Source: an uncultured Oscillospiraceae bacterium
Lineage (GTDB): Bacteria > Bacillota > Clostridia > Oscillospirales > Ruminococcaceae
DNA: 64,000 bases
Direction: 5' to 3'
Assembly (NCBI GenBank): GCA_910579545.1
Contig: CAJTVI010000008.1
Coordinates: 1-64,000, forward strand
Made by a program: the position numbers and the translations under genes. Every line of letters starts with the position of its first letter. Within the stretch, counting starts at the first letter, position 1. The notes under the pieces are model-generated. The model was not told where the DNA came from, searched no databases, and saw nothing but the letters and a program-made list of their open reading frames with translations. Shown piece by piece: positions 41,128 through 49,449 of the stretch.

Positions 41128-41868
41128 TCAGGAAACCGAGCCGCCGTCCACGCCCAGCACTGCGCCGGTAACGTAGCTGCCCATCTCGCTGGCAAGGTAC
41201 AAAAAGGCGTTGGCCACGTCCAGCGGCTCGCCCACGCGGCCCAGCGGGATGCCGGCCGAAACCCGGGCCACCATCTCCTCGGGCAGGGCGGCCACCATGT
41301 CGGTGCGGGTGACGCCCGGCGCCACCGCGTTGACCCGGATCTGATCCTTGGCCAGCTCCCGGGCCAGCGAGACGGTCAGGCCGTTGACCGCGAACTTGCT
41401 GGCGGGGTAGGCGCAGCCGGACGGCTGGCCGATCTTGGCCACCATCGAGCTGGTGTTGATGATCACGCCGCCGCCCTGGGGCTTCATGATGCGGGCCGCC
41501 GCCTGGCAGCAGACGAACACCGCGTTGACATTGAGATTGATCACATTGGTGAACTCCTCGGCGGTATAGTCGTAGAGGCTGGCGCGGGAGGAGACCCCGG
41601 CGTTGTTTACCAGGATGTCCAGGCTGCCGAACTTCTCCTTGACCGCGGCAAAGGCCGCGCCGACCGCCTCAGGGTCGCAGAGGTTCGGGCAGATGCCCAT
41701 CACACGGCCCGCGTACTCGGGCAGCTGGGCCAGGGCCTTGTCCACCGTTTCCTGGCGGGAGCCGGCAATGGCGACATTGGCGCCGTTTTCCAGATACAGC
41801 TTGGCAATGGCAAAGCCAATGCCGCGGGTGCCGCCGGTAACGACGGCCGTTTTGCCTTGCAGCAGCAT
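41128..41868 (-). CDS. FabG-like short-chain dehydrogenase/reductase
   Basis: This is a 246-residue SDR. The start is the ATG at 41868; the frame to 41946 has no site there. It shows the NAD(P) motif TGGTRGIGFAIAKLYL, the NNAG motif ILVNNAGVS, the catalytic Ser with YPASKFAVNGL, and the C-terminal GRVGEPLDVANAFLYLASEMGSYVTGAVLGVDGG. This is the 3-oxoacyl-ACP reductase-like pattern, but it is isolated from fatty-acid genes and next to the sugar-acid module, so a sugar or polyol dehydrogenase role is at least as likely. Confidence 0.85.
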   Translation of the reverse strand: MLLQGKTAVVTGGTRGIGFAIAKLYLENGANVAIAGSRQETVDKALAQLPEYAGRVMGICPNLCDPEAVGAAFAAVKEKFGSLDILVNNAGVSSRASLYDYTAEEFTNVINLNVNAVFVCCQAAARIMKPQGGGVIINTSSMVAKIGQPSGCAYPASKFAVNGLTVSLARELAKDQIRVNAVAPGVTRTDMVAALPEEMVARVSAGIPLGRVGEPLDVANAFLYLASEMGSYVTGAVLGVDGGSVS

Positions 41869-42020
41869 AAAAAAGACCTCCTGTTTGTTTGAATCAGAGA
41901 TAAAGCGCCCCGCGCGCCGACGGGGGCGGGCCGGGCGGACGAACAAGAATCACACTATCCTATAGCATACCCCGAACCGGGGAGATTGTCAATCCTTTGA
42001 CAAAGTAGTAAATAAAACAA

Positions 42021-42049
42021 GCCCGCCCAAAGCGTTTTTTGGGGCGGGC
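42021..42049 (-). terminator. Terminator, minus strand, downstream of the HAD phosphatase
   Basis: The stem is GCCCGCCC/GGGCGGGC. On the minus strand TTGTTTTATTTAC follows. The remaining gap 41869-42280 holds the SDR leader and a palindromic repeat but no gene. Confidence 0.75.
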
Positions 42050-42190
42050 CGGCGGGAGGGCGGATCGTTCAGCAAAGGCGGGATAGGTCAGGGGGCCGGG
42101 CTCTGCTGCTTTACCGCAGGTCCCTTGCCCGGCGGGGCATTCGGCTGTCCCCATTTGGTTCGGCGGGGGATTTGTCAACAGATTCGGGTA

Positions 42191-42260
42191 TTTTCCCGCC
42201 GGGCAAATTGTTTTGCCCGGCCGTAATGGGGGTCTGGGGGGCGAGCCCCCCAGATTGGCC
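42191..42260 (+). repeat. PAL two-hairpin repeat, forward copy
   Basis: Hairpin 1 is CCGGGCAA/TTGCCCGG. Hairpin 2 is GTCTGGGGGGC/GCCCCCCAGA, followed by TTGGCC. It ends 21 bp from the HAD phosphatase stop. Confidence 0.8.
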
Positions 42261-42280
42261 CTTACTATCACCCGGCCCTG

Positions 42281-42943
42281 TCACCCGGCCCGGGCCAGCA
42301 GCAGCCGGGCCATTTCGGCCGGGGTTTCGGCCAGCAGGTCGGCCCCGGCGGCGGCAAGCTCGGCCCGGCCGCGGAAGCCCCAGAGCGCGCCGCAGACCGG
42401 CAGGCCGGCATTTTTGCCGGTAAACACGTCCACGTCGCTGTCACCCACCAAAAACACCCCCGGCCCGGGGGCAAGGCCCATCTCCTTTAAGAGCGAAAAG
42501 ACCCCGGCCGGGTCGGGCTTGACCGGCCGCCCGGCCACAGCCCCCTGCACATGCCGGAACACCCCCGGGAAATAATGCTCCACCACCGCCTTGGCAAGGC
42601 CGTCCTCCTTGTTGGAGAGCACGCCGCACATCACCCCCGCATTTTGCAGCGCCCGCACCGCGCCGGCCGCGCCGGGGTAGGGGGCAGTCTTGTCCTCCTT
42701 GTGGGCGTCGTACCGGGCGCGGAAATCCGCCAGCACCCGGGCCTGCTGTTCGGGGGATTGGGCCTCGGGGGGCGCAAACCGGCGGCAGAGGTTGGGGATG
42801 CCGCTGCCCACAAAATGCTTGTATTCCTCCAGCGTGTGCAGCGGCCAGCCGTTCCGGGCGCAGACCCAGTTGGCGGCGTCGGCCAGATCGTCGATCGAGT
42901 TCAGCAGGGTGCCGTCCAGATCAAAAATAACCGCGCGCAGCAT
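42281..42943 (-). CDS. HAD-superfamily phosphatase (phosphoglycolate phosphatase type)
   Basis: This 220-residue HAD subfamily IA enzyme has motif I FDLDGTLLNS (residues 7-16), motif II GVLSNKED, motif III KPDPAGVFSLLKEMG and motif IV FLVGDSDVDVFTGKNAG. The four-helix cap lies after motif I. Phosphoglycolate phosphatase or a general sugar-phosphatase role is expected from the family; substrate cannot be read from sequence. The following gene upstream on the same strand ends 16 bp from its start, so it may be part of the PH-domain unit. Confidence 0.88.
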   Translation of the reverse strand: MLRAVIFDLDGTLLNSIDDLADAANWVCARNGWPLHTLEEYKHFVGSGIPNLCRRFAPPEAQSPEQQARVLADFRARYDAHKEDKTAPYPGAAGAVRALQNAGVMCGVLSNKEDGLAKAVVEHYFPGVFRHVQGAVAGRPVKPDPAGVFSLLKEMGLAPGPGVFLVGDSDVDVFTGKNAGLPVCGALWGFRGRAELAAAGADLLAETPAEMARLLLARAG

Positions 42944-42959
42944 CTCCGATCACTTCCTT

Positions 42960-44378
42960 TTATACATCCAGCCGCAGCGAGGCGGCGCGGTAAAACTCTA
43001 AGCTGCGCACCCGCACCTTTTTGTAAAAGGGCAAAAGCAGCCGCAGATTGCAGCGGCCCTGCAGCTCGCTGAAGGGAGTCTGCCGGATGCTGAGGGCAAG
43101 GTCGGGCGTAAAAACGCAGAGCCGGTGCCGGGTAAAACCGCTGCTGTACTGCACCAGCAGCACCCGCCCGGCGCTCTGGCCCGCGTCCTCGGTAAAAAAG
43201 GCCTCCAGCGCCACCAGGGTCAGGGCCAGGGCGGGCAGCAGCAAAAGGCCCAGGATGGGGGTCAGGGCGGGCAGCTGCCAGGCCGATACCGCCACCAGCA
43301 CAAGGCAGCCCCCCAGCAGGCTGCCCGGCAGGCCCAGAAACACCGGCAGGCTGCGCCCGTTGGCGTAAAGCCCCCGGCGCACCGGCCCCGGCAGGCGGAA
43401 CTCCGGCATCAGGGCCTCCAGCAGCGCCTCCTGCCCCTTTTTGTAGACCAGGACCGGGATGTCGCCCCCGTCAAAGCTGCCGGCCGCCAGGTAGACCGGG
43501 TACCGCCGCAAAAGCCGGGCCGCCAGGGTGGTGCGCACGTCGCACACCGTTACCGCCGAGGCCCGCACCCTCCGCTCGGTGTGGGTGAGCAGCCCGCCCC
43601 GGTACAGGATGACCCCGCCGTTGCGGAACACATGGAACCGGGCGGTTTTTAACAGGCTTACCAGCAGGCTGATCCCCCACAGCACCAGCACAAGGGTAAA
43701 CAGCCAGGCCACGCCGGCCGGCAAAAACAACTCGGCCAGACGCTCCAGCCGGGCAAGGTTTTTTTGGGTCAGGCTGTTCAAGCTGCCGGCCAGGTTTTCG
43801 CCCAGCAGTTCCACCGTCTGCCGGGCGCTCAGCCAGAGCAGGGCGGCGGTGGTCACCAGGTTGGCGCTCAGCATCACAAAGCCCAGCCGCTCGGCCCCGG
43901 TGGGCTTGTAAAAGCTCTGGCCCGCGCGGGTGGGCAGCAAAACCTCGGCAAGGCCGGCCGCCGCGGCCCGCGGCAGGTAAAAGGATACCTTGGGCATCGA
44001 AGCGCTCTTGGCAAAATACAGGGTCACGCGGGTGCAGCCGGCCAGCCGCAGCAGGGGCGGGCGGGCCAGTTCGACCACCGCTACCTGCCGGGGGTCCAGC
44101 CGGCGGCAGCGCCGGGCCAGCACCCCGGCGCGCAGAACAAGGCAGCCGTCCTCCAGCCGCCAGCCCGCGCAGGCCCAAAGCACCCCCGCCGCCGCGGCCA
44201 GCGCCGCCAGCAAGAGCAGCTCCTGCCGCAGCGCGCCCAGCAGGCCCGCAAGGTTCAGATGGACCAGCGGCTCAATGAGCGGCACCACGCAGAGCACCAG
44301 CATCCGCTGCATCAGCTTGAGGGAGTATACGATGTGAAAATGGCGCCAGGCCGGCCCGGGTGCGTTCTGCGTCTTCAT
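42960..44378 (-). CDS. Large membrane protein with bPH2 (YdbT-like) domains
   Basis: This 472-residue protein has three pairs of hydrophobic helices alternating with bacterial PH-like (bPH_2/DUF304) domains. Examples are WRLEDGCLVLRAGVLARRCRRLDPRQVAVVEL, FHVFRNGGVILYRGGLLTHTERRVRASAVTVCDVRTTLAARLLRRYPVYLAAG and the C-terminal YSSGFTRHRLCVFTPDLALSIRQTPFS. The ATG at 44378 overlaps the stop of the upstream small bPH2 protein (ATGA). The pair resembles YdbS-YdbT of Bacillus, thought to help resist antimicrobial peptides; function here is not established. Confidence 0.8.
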   Translation of the reverse strand: MKTQNAPGPAWRHFHIVYSLKLMQRMLVLCVVPLIEPLVHLNLAGLLGALRQELLLLAALAAAAGVLWACAGWRLEDGCLVLRAGVLARRCRRLDPRQVAVVELARPPLLRLAGCTRVTLYFAKSASMPKVSFYLPRAAAAGLAEVLLPTRAGQSFYKPTGAERLGFVMLSANLVTTAALLWLSARQTVELLGENLAGSLNSLTQKNLARLERLAELFLPAGVAWLFTLVLVLWGISLLVSLLKTARFHVFRNGGVILYRGGLLTHTERRVRASAVTVCDVRTTLAARLLRRYPVYLAAGSFDGGDIPVLVYKKGQEALLEALMPEFRLPGPVRRGLYANGRSLPVFLGLPGSLLGGCLVLVAVSAWQLPALTPILGLLLLPALALTLVALEAFFTEDAGQSAGRVLLVQYSSGFTRHRLCVFTPDLALSIRQTPFSELQGRCNLRLLLPFYKKVRVRSLEFYRAASLRLDV

Positions 44379-44788
44379 CCGGCCGCCTTTCCGCCCAGGG
44401 CTAGGGCCAGCGCGCCGGCGTCCTCGGCCGAAAGGCCGGCCAGCACCAGCACCGCCCCGGCGCTGTGCACCGCCAGCACCCGGCAGCCCGCCCAGAGCAG
44501 CAGGGGGGTGTCGAACAGGTCCACTCCCGAGACAAACCGGGCCGGCATCCGCTTGAGGGTGCGGAAGATCAGCCCGGCCGATACCCGCAGCTCGCCCCCC
44601 GCAAAGCTTGCCCGCACGCTGCGCCCCCGCCCCAGGCAGAGCAGGGCCGACCCCGCCGCCCAAAGGCCCAAAAACACCACCCCGGCCCAAAACCCCTGCC
44701 AGAACACAAAGGCCGAAATCAGCGCGCCGGGCAGGCAGAGCCAGAGGGTGAGCACCGCGAGGCCGCGGGGCTGTAAGCGGATCTCCAT
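44375..44788 (-). CDS. Small membrane bPH2 (YdbS-like) protein
   Basis: This is a 137-residue protein. The ATG at 44788 has AAGGAG. Two adjacent helices (LTLWLCLPGALISAFVFWQGFWAGVVFLGLWAAGSALLCLG) are followed by a single bPH2-like domain (VSAGLIFRTLKRMPARFVSGVDLFDTPLLLWAGC, then VLVLAGLSAEDA). It is coupled by a 4-bp overlap to the larger bPH2 protein, with which it presumably forms a membrane complex. Confidence 0.78.
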   Translation of the reverse strand: MEIRLQPRGLAVLTLWLCLPGALISAFVFWQGFWAGVVFLGLWAAGSALLCLGRGRSVRASFAGGELRVSAGLIFRTLKRMPARFVSGVDLFDTPLLLWAGCRVLAVHSAGAVLVLAGLSAEDAGALALALGGKAAG

Positions 44789-44829
44789 GGGCGGTTCTCC
44801 TTTTTTAAGGTGTGGATGCGGGAAGGTTT

Positions 44830-44893
44830 GGGGCCGATCCGGGGCCAATGGCCCCAGACCCCATTTTGCCGGGCAAAAATATTTGCCCGGCAA
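44830..44893 (-). repeat. PAL two-hairpin repeat, reverse copy
   Basis: GGCCGATCCGGGGCC/GGCCCCAGA is hairpin 2 in reverse, then TTGCCGGGCAAA/TTTGCCCGGCAA is hairpin 1. It sits between the small bPH2 gene and trkA. Confidence 0.8.
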
Positions 44894-44965
44894 AAAAATC
44901 GAAAGAAGGGGCAGCGCCTGGCGGGCGCCCCGCTTTTGCCGTTTGGCCGGGCCCTTATGCAAAGG

Positions 44966-45628
44966 CTACCGGCCCAGGCCCCAGTCCTCCATCAGGGTGT
45001 GGAAGGCGGTGTCCTTGGCAAGGCAGAGCACCTTGTCCCCCGCCAGCAGGGGGGTGTTGCCGCGGGGGATGTAGAACTCGTCCCCCCGGGTCACCGAGAT
45101 GATGATGGCGTCCTGCGGCATGTGCAGCTCGGCCAGCACCTGGCCGGCGTAGGCAAAATCCGGCGGGATGGTGATCTCGGTCAGGCTGGCGGTGCCGCCG
45201 GCCATCGAGAGAAGCTGGCGGATGCGGTCGGTCTCCACCTCGCGCTCGAGCAGCCGGCCCAGGTTGTCGGTGCTCGAAACCGGGATGTCCACCCCCAGCC
45301 GCCGCAGCACCTCGGTGTTGCGGGGGTTGTTTACCCGGGCCACGGTCTTGGGCAGGCCAAACACCTTTTTGGCCAGCTGGCAGGCGATCAGGTTGGTCTC
45401 GTCGTTGCCGCTCACCGCCACAAAGGCGGCGCAGCCGGCACAGCCGGCCGCCTCCAGCGCCTCCAGGGTGGTGCCGTCCCCGCAGATCACCGGGATGTCC
45501 AGGGTGTCGGCCAGCTTTTCGCAGTAGCGCTGCTGCCGCTCGATCACAACCGGCTCGTGGCCGTGTTCCAAAAGGCTTTTGGCAAGGTAAAAGCCCACCT
45601 TGCCCCCGCCGATGATGCAAATCTTCAT
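44966..45628 (-). CDS. trkA: TrkA-family potassium channel regulator (RCK N plus C domains)
   Basis: This 220-residue protein has a Rossmann RCK-N domain (MKICIIGGGKVGFYLAKSLLEHGHEPVVIE, then CGDGTTLEALEAAGCAGCAAFVAVSGNDETNL) and an RCK-C domain (EITIPPDFAYAGQVLAEL...DAIIISVTRGDEFYIPRGNTPLLAGDKVLCLA). It binds NAD or ATP and gates a TrkH/KtrB-type potassium channel. No channel gene is in the window. The start overlaps the stop of the second TrkA-like gene (ATGA). Confidence 0.92.
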   Translation of the reverse strand: MKICIIGGGKVGFYLAKSLLEHGHEPVVIERQQRYCEKLADTLDIPVICGDGTTLEALEAAGCAGCAAFVAVSGNDETNLIACQLAKKVFGLPKTVARVNNPRNTEVLRRLGVDIPVSSTDNLGRLLEREVETDRIRQLLSMAGGTASLTEITIPPDFAYAGQVLAELHMPQDAIIISVTRGDEFYIPRGNTPLLAGDKVLCLAKDTAFHTLMEDWGLGR

Positions 45629-46134
45629 CCCTTCGCCCTCCCGGCCCGTCTGCCCTTTTTGCGCAAAAACCGCAGCCGGCCGCCCGCCGCGGCCGTGCTG
45701 CCCCGGGCGGGCGGGGCAAACACCCCGGTCAGCGCGTCCATGGCGGCGTTCACGGTCAGCCGGGTGGGGCAGAGGGTGGTCAGCCCAAACTCCTCGGCGT
45801 AGATCTGCTCCAGCCGCGGGTCGGCAATGCAGGCCACCGTCTGCTGTACCCCAAACACATCCCGGGCGATCTGGGCCACCATGATATTGATGCGGTCGTC
45901 GTCCGCCACCGCCGCCACCGCGTCGCAGGTCTCGATGCCGGCCTGGCGCAGCACGTCCACGTCAATGGGCATGCCCACCAGCGCCACCCCGGTAAAGGGG
46001 CGGCCCTCCAGCCCGCCCAGCTGACGCAGGTTTTCGGCGCTGGCGTCCAGCACCGACACCTCGCAGCCGCTCTCCTCCAGCCGCCGCACCAGGGCCAGGC
46101 CCGCCTGGCCGCAGCCCACAACAAGAACATTCAT
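45625..46134 (-). CDS. TrkA-N-only NAD-binding protein
   Basis: This 169-residue protein starts at the ATG at 46134 with AGGGGG. The RCK-N fold is complete (MNVLVVGCGQAGLALVRRLEESGCEVSVLDAS, VALVGMPIDVDVLRQAGIETCDAVAAVADDDRINIMVAQIAR). There is no RCK-C domain; instead there is a short Ala/Arg/Gly-rich tail. It is coupled to the full TrkA, so the two may form a heteromeric regulatory ring, as with paired CglK/CglL-type or KtrA/C subunits. Confidence 0.85.
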   Translation of the reverse strand: MNVLVVGCGQAGLALVRRLEESGCEVSVLDASAENLRQLGGLEGRPFTGVALVGMPIDVDVLRQAGIETCDAVAAVADDDRINIMVAQIARDVFGVQQTVACIADPRLEQIYAEEFGLTTLCPTRLTVNAAMDALTGVFAPPARGSTAAAGGRLRFLRKKGRRAGRAKG

Positions 46135-46206
46135 CCGCAAAACGCCCCCTTTTTCAAAAGCGTGTACGCCCTGATTATACCAAGCCTTTGCCAAAAGAGC
46201 AACCAA

Positions 46207-46353
46207 GGAAGTATCCTCTGCAAGGGTTTTGCTGGTCCAGGCCGGGCGCGGGGGAGAGCCTCGAAAGGCTTTCGGGGCAGGGGTCCTGTTGCCTTGAGAG
46301 GCTGCTCCCACGCACCCGGCCGGCGAACCTCCCTCCCCGGTTTAGACACTCCC
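46207..46353 (+). mobile_element. MITE-like element, copy 2
   Basis: This 147-bp element is closely similar to copies 1 and 3. The termini are degenerate versions of the copy-1 inverted repeats (GGAAGTATCC and AGACACTCCC). It is flanked by near-identical 8-bp direct repeats GCAACCAA (46199-46206) and GCAGCCAA (46354-46361). It sits between divergent trkA-like and uppP genes. Confidence 0.82.
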
Positions 46354-46423
46354 GCAGCCAAAGCCGGCTGGCGGGCGGGGGGATTTTATGGTATAATATG
46401 CCCGATTAGCGAAGCCGAGCCAA

Positions 46424-46463
46424 GGCCAATATGGGGGCCTTAGCCCCCATACCCCCTTTTTGC
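46424..46463 (-). repeat. PAL repeat, reverse partial copy (hairpin 2)
   Basis: GGCCAATATGGGGGC/GCCCCCATA, then CCCCCTTTTTGCA. Hairpin 1 is missing. It is paired head-to-head with the forward copy at 46536-46598 about 70 bp away, the same arrangement as in the gyrB-gyrA gap. Confidence 0.7.
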
Positions 46464-46535
46464 ATTTTATGGATGCGATGTTTCTGGATTATTTGCCGTT
46501 GCAAAAACTGCGAAACGTCAGACCATGCCCCTTTT

Positions 46536-46598
46536 TGCCGCACGGAAATTTCCGTGCGACGGGATGGGGGTCCGGGGGATGCGTCCCCCGGATCGGCC
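46536..46598 (+). repeat. PAL two-hairpin repeat, forward copy
   Basis: Hairpin 1 is GCACGGAAATTTCCGTGC, a perfect 18-bp palindrome. Hairpin 2 is TCCGGGGGA/TCCCCCGGA around TGCG, then TCGGCC. The remaining 157 bp up to uppP contain a TATAAT at 46722-46727 as a possible uppP -10 with a poor -35. Confidence 0.8.
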
Positions 46599-46755
46599 AT
46601 AAAACGCGGGGGCCCATTGTTAGTATACGGCGGCTTTGCCGGGCGGATACACGCCGGTCTGGGGGCGGCGCGGGCAAAAAAGCCGCCCGGAGCGGAAAAA
46701 TGCGCCCCGCTGGCTCGTATGTATAATAGACCGCCGCAAAAAAGGAGTGTTGCAG

Positions 46756-47607
46756 ATGACCGGGCCAAATACCTTGCTGGAACTGCTCAAGGCCGTATTG
46801 ATGGGCATTGTGGAGGGCATCACCGAATGGCTGCCCATCTCAAGCACCGGGCATCTGATCCTGCTGGAGCAGATGGTGCAGTTTGAACTGTCCGACGCGT
46901 TCCTCAGCATGTTCCGGGTAGTGATCCAGCTGGGGGCCATCTTAGCGGTGGTGCTGCTCTACTTTGACCGGCTCTGGCCCTTTACCGCCGACGCCTCGGC
47001 CCACTACACAAAGCCGGGCGCCTGGGCGCTCTGGGGCCGCATCTTAGTGGGCAGCCTGCCCGCCGCGGTGCTGGGCCTTCTGCTGGACGACTGGCTGGAC
47101 GCCCATCTCTACAACTACTGGGTGGTGGCCGCCATGCTCATCCTCTACGGCATCCTGTTTTTGGTCATCGAGCGCCGGCCCCGCCGCCCCCGCATCAGCC
47201 GCATCGGGCAGCTGACCCTGCAGGACGCGCTGATCATCGGCTTTTGGCAGGTGCTGGCCATGGTGCCCGGCACCAGCCGCAGCGGGGCCACCATCGTGGG
47301 CGCGCTGCTGCTGGGGGCCAGCCGGCCGCTGGCCGCCCAGTTCACCTTCTTTTTGGCGGTGCCGGTAATGTTTGGGGCCAGCGGGCTCAAGCTGGTCAAG
47401 TTTTTTGCGGCGGGCGGCGCGCTGACCGGGCTGGAGATCGGGGTGCTGGTCACCGGCATGGCGGTGGCCTTTGCGGTAAGCCTTGTGTCCATCGGGTTTT
47501 TGATGAACTATGTTAAAAAGCATAACTTCAGGGCCTTTGGCTGGTACCGCATTGCGCTGGGCAGTCTGGTGCTGATGGTGGCGGTGCTGCAAAAGGTTCT
47601 GTTTTAA
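46756..47607 (+). CDS. uppP: Undecaprenyl-diphosphatase UppP (BacA)
   Basis: This 283-residue membrane phosphatase recycles undecaprenyl pyrophosphate for peptidoglycan synthesis and can raise bacitracin tolerance. The ATG at 46756 has AAAGGAG. Signature motifs are GIVEGITEWLPISSTGH (residues 17-33) and PGTSRSGATIVGALLLG. Eight or so hydrophobic segments are visible. Its position after a MITE-like element and palindromic repeats suggests it is transcribed alone. Confidence 0.95.
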   Translation: MTGPNTLLELLKAVLMGIVEGITEWLPISSTGHLILLEQMVQFELSDAFLSMFRVVIQLGAILAVVLLYFDRLWPFTADASAHYTKPGAWALWGRILVGSLPAAVLGLLLDDWLDAHLYNYWVVAAMLILYGILFLVIERRPRRPRISRIGQLTLQDALIIGFWQVLAMVPGTSRSGATIVGALLLGASRPLAAQFTFFLAVPVMFGASGLKLVKFFAAGGALTGLEIGVLVTGMAVAFAVSLVSIGFLMNYVKKHNFRAFGWYRIALGSLVLMVAVLQKVLF

Positions 47608-47622
47608 CAAAGAAAAACACAG

Positions 47623-47651
47623 GGCCGCCGGGGAGGCTTTCCCCGGCGGCC
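47623..47651 (-). terminator. Terminator for the WG-repeat gene
   Basis: An 11-bp stem GGCCGCCGGGG/CCCCGGCGGCC. On the minus strand CTGTGTTTTTCTTTG follows. Confidence 0.78.
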
Positions 47652-47679
47652 CAAATGGTTCCAGGCCTGCCGCTTTGGG

Positions 47680-49137
47680 TCACCCGTTGTTTTGCGCGGC
47701 CGCGCGGCCGGCCTTGCGGGGCCGCGGCAGATGCCTGCCCCAGGGGCTGGCCCGCTGCTCGCAGGGGGCCGGCCGGCGGGGGGCGGGGGCGCCTTCCCGG
47801 CGCTGGTGGACGAATTTCCAGATCCACTGCCCGTCGGTGCCAATATAGCCTTCCCCAAACTCGATGCTGTTGATTTGGGCCACCCCATGGTCAAAGGCGC
47901 AGGCAAAAAAGAGCCCGCCTTCCCGCAGGCGGTCGTCCTCCGGGGAGGGCCAAACGGACCAGGGGTCGCCGCCCTGCCGATCCACATAGCGCCAGCCGCC
48001 CTTCTCATAGATGGCGCAAAGCCCATCGTGGAAGGTGTATTCCCCCGTGCCGCCCCGAAAAAAAGACCCATGGTCTATCCCCCGCACAAAAGCAGTGTCC
48101 CCCTCGGGGGTCACAAAGCGCATCTGTATTTCCTGCCGGTCCTCAAGCCGGACTTCGATCCCCACTGCTGCCAGTCCCTCGCTGAAATCGTAGGCCTGAT
48201 CATACACCGCCGGGATCACCATCCGGCCGGAGAGATCGATATAGCCCCATTTCCCGTCAAGCATGACCGCCGCCCGCCCCTCCGAGAAGTTATTTGCCCG
48301 CTCAAACCGGGGCGGGATGGCCCATTCGCCCTGCCCGTTCAAAAAGCCGTACCGGCCGTTCAGAGAAACGGCCAGCAGACCCTCGCAAAAGCAAAGGGGC
48401 GGCTCGCCGTCCCACTCCCGCGAGCGCCGCAGGGACTCCGTGTCCAGCAGGATGCCGCTGGCCAGCAGGCTGCCCTGCATGTTTAGGATGTCCACCGGCA
48501 GCTGTTCGGCCCCCGGCTCGTACACATACCGCACGACCTTTTCATCCCCGGGAAGCTCGATCATCTCGGGATACTGCCACTCGAACATCACATTGCCCCA
48601 TGGGTCGATGATGCCCTCAAGATCAGGCGTCTGAATCTTTAGGATGACCATCGCATAGCCGTTATAAAAGGCGCCGGCGCTGGCAAACCGGGGCGGGATG
48701 GCCCACTCGCCGCGGGTGGAGATATATCCATAGCAGAGGCTGCCCCGCCGCCTGGCGGCATGCAGGATGCCGTTGGCCGTGGGCGCGGCCGGGGGATAGA
48801 CGTTGTAAAAACTGCCAAGGCCGGGGACCTCCACCCGCTGGCCGGTCTCAGAGATCAGAAAATAAGAGGTTCGGGTTCTGGTCCTTCCCGGGGCCAGCTC
48901 GTAAGAGCTGCCGTGACTGACCGGGTAAAGACAGGCCGCCTCGGGCTGGGCGTACCGGGCGATATACTCCGCCCCCGGCAGCTTTTGACCGGCCGGGGCG
49001 AGCGGCGTCTGGCTGGGGGAGGGGGCCGGCCCTGCCGGCGAACAGGCATCCGCGGCCAGGGTGGCCAGAATAAGCAGCAGAAAGGCGGCCAGGGCAAACG
49101 GCAGAAGCCGCCTTTGGCCGGATGATCCGGGCGTCAT
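47680..49137 (-). CDS. Secreted WG-repeat protein
   Basis: This is a 485-residue protein. The start is the second ATG (49137) with AAAGGGGG at about 8 nt. An N-terminal signal/anchor (RRLLPFALAAFLLLILATLAADACS) and a Pro/Ser linker precede at least five WG-type beta repeats. Examples are GYISTRGEWAIPPRFASAGAFYNGYAMV, YGFLNGQGEWAIPPRFERANNFSEGRAAVML and KWGYIDLSGRMVIPAVYDQAYDFSEGLAAV. The C-terminal 45 residues are basic and Pro-rich. The Cys after ADA could be a non-canonical lipobox. WG repeats are found in surface and defence proteins; no specific role is assignable. Confidence 0.8.
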   Translation of the reverse strand: MTPGSSGQRRLLPFALAAFLLLILATLAADACSPAGPAPSPSQTPLAPAGQKLPGAEYIARYAQPEAACLYPVSHGSSYELAPGRTRTRTSYFLISETGQRVEVPGLGSFYNVYPPAAPTANGILHAARRRGSLCYGYISTRGEWAIPPRFASAGAFYNGYAMVILKIQTPDLEGIIDPWGNVMFEWQYPEMIELPGDEKVVRYVYEPGAEQLPVDILNMQGSLLASGILLDTESLRRSREWDGEPPLCFCEGLLAVSLNGRYGFLNGQGEWAIPPRFERANNFSEGRAAVMLDGKWGYIDLSGRMVIPAVYDQAYDFSEGLAAVGIEVRLEDRQEIQMRFVTPEGDTAFVRGIDHGSFFRGGTGEYTFHDGLCAIYEKGGWRYVDRQGGDPWSVWPSPEDDRLREGGLFFACAFDHGVAQINSIEFGEGYIGTDGQWIWKFVHQRREGAPAPRRPAPCEQRASPWGRHLPRPRKAGRAAAQNNG

Positions 49138-49342
49138 AAGCATTCCCCCTTTTTTAAAACAGCGGCAAAATGCGGTGGTGGGTAAGAAACAAAAGGAATA
49201 TCCCGATCCAACTGGAAGCCTCCCGCATCCATTGTACCAGCCCGGCCCGGCGGGGGCAAGGAGCCGCGGCAGCAGGGGGCGGCCGCAGTGCAAGGGGTTC
49301 GGCGAAAGGTGTGCGGAGCCAAGCGCCGCCCGGCGGGGAGGC

Positions 49343-49371
49343 TTGCATTGGCCGGTCAAAAACGGTATACT
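49343..49371 (+). promoter_or_regulatory. Sigma-A promoter of the CmpB-like gene
   Basis: TTGCAT (49343-49348) and TATACT (49366-49371) are 17 bp apart, about 80 bp upstream of the ATG. The rest of 49138-49449 shows nothing I can name. Confidence 0.72.
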
Positions 49372-49449
49372 ATTCCGCGCGAGAGGCGAAAAAACAAGAA
49401 ACAAGTGTGTTTTGCAAACACATCTTTGCAGGATGGGAGGAAGAGCCCT

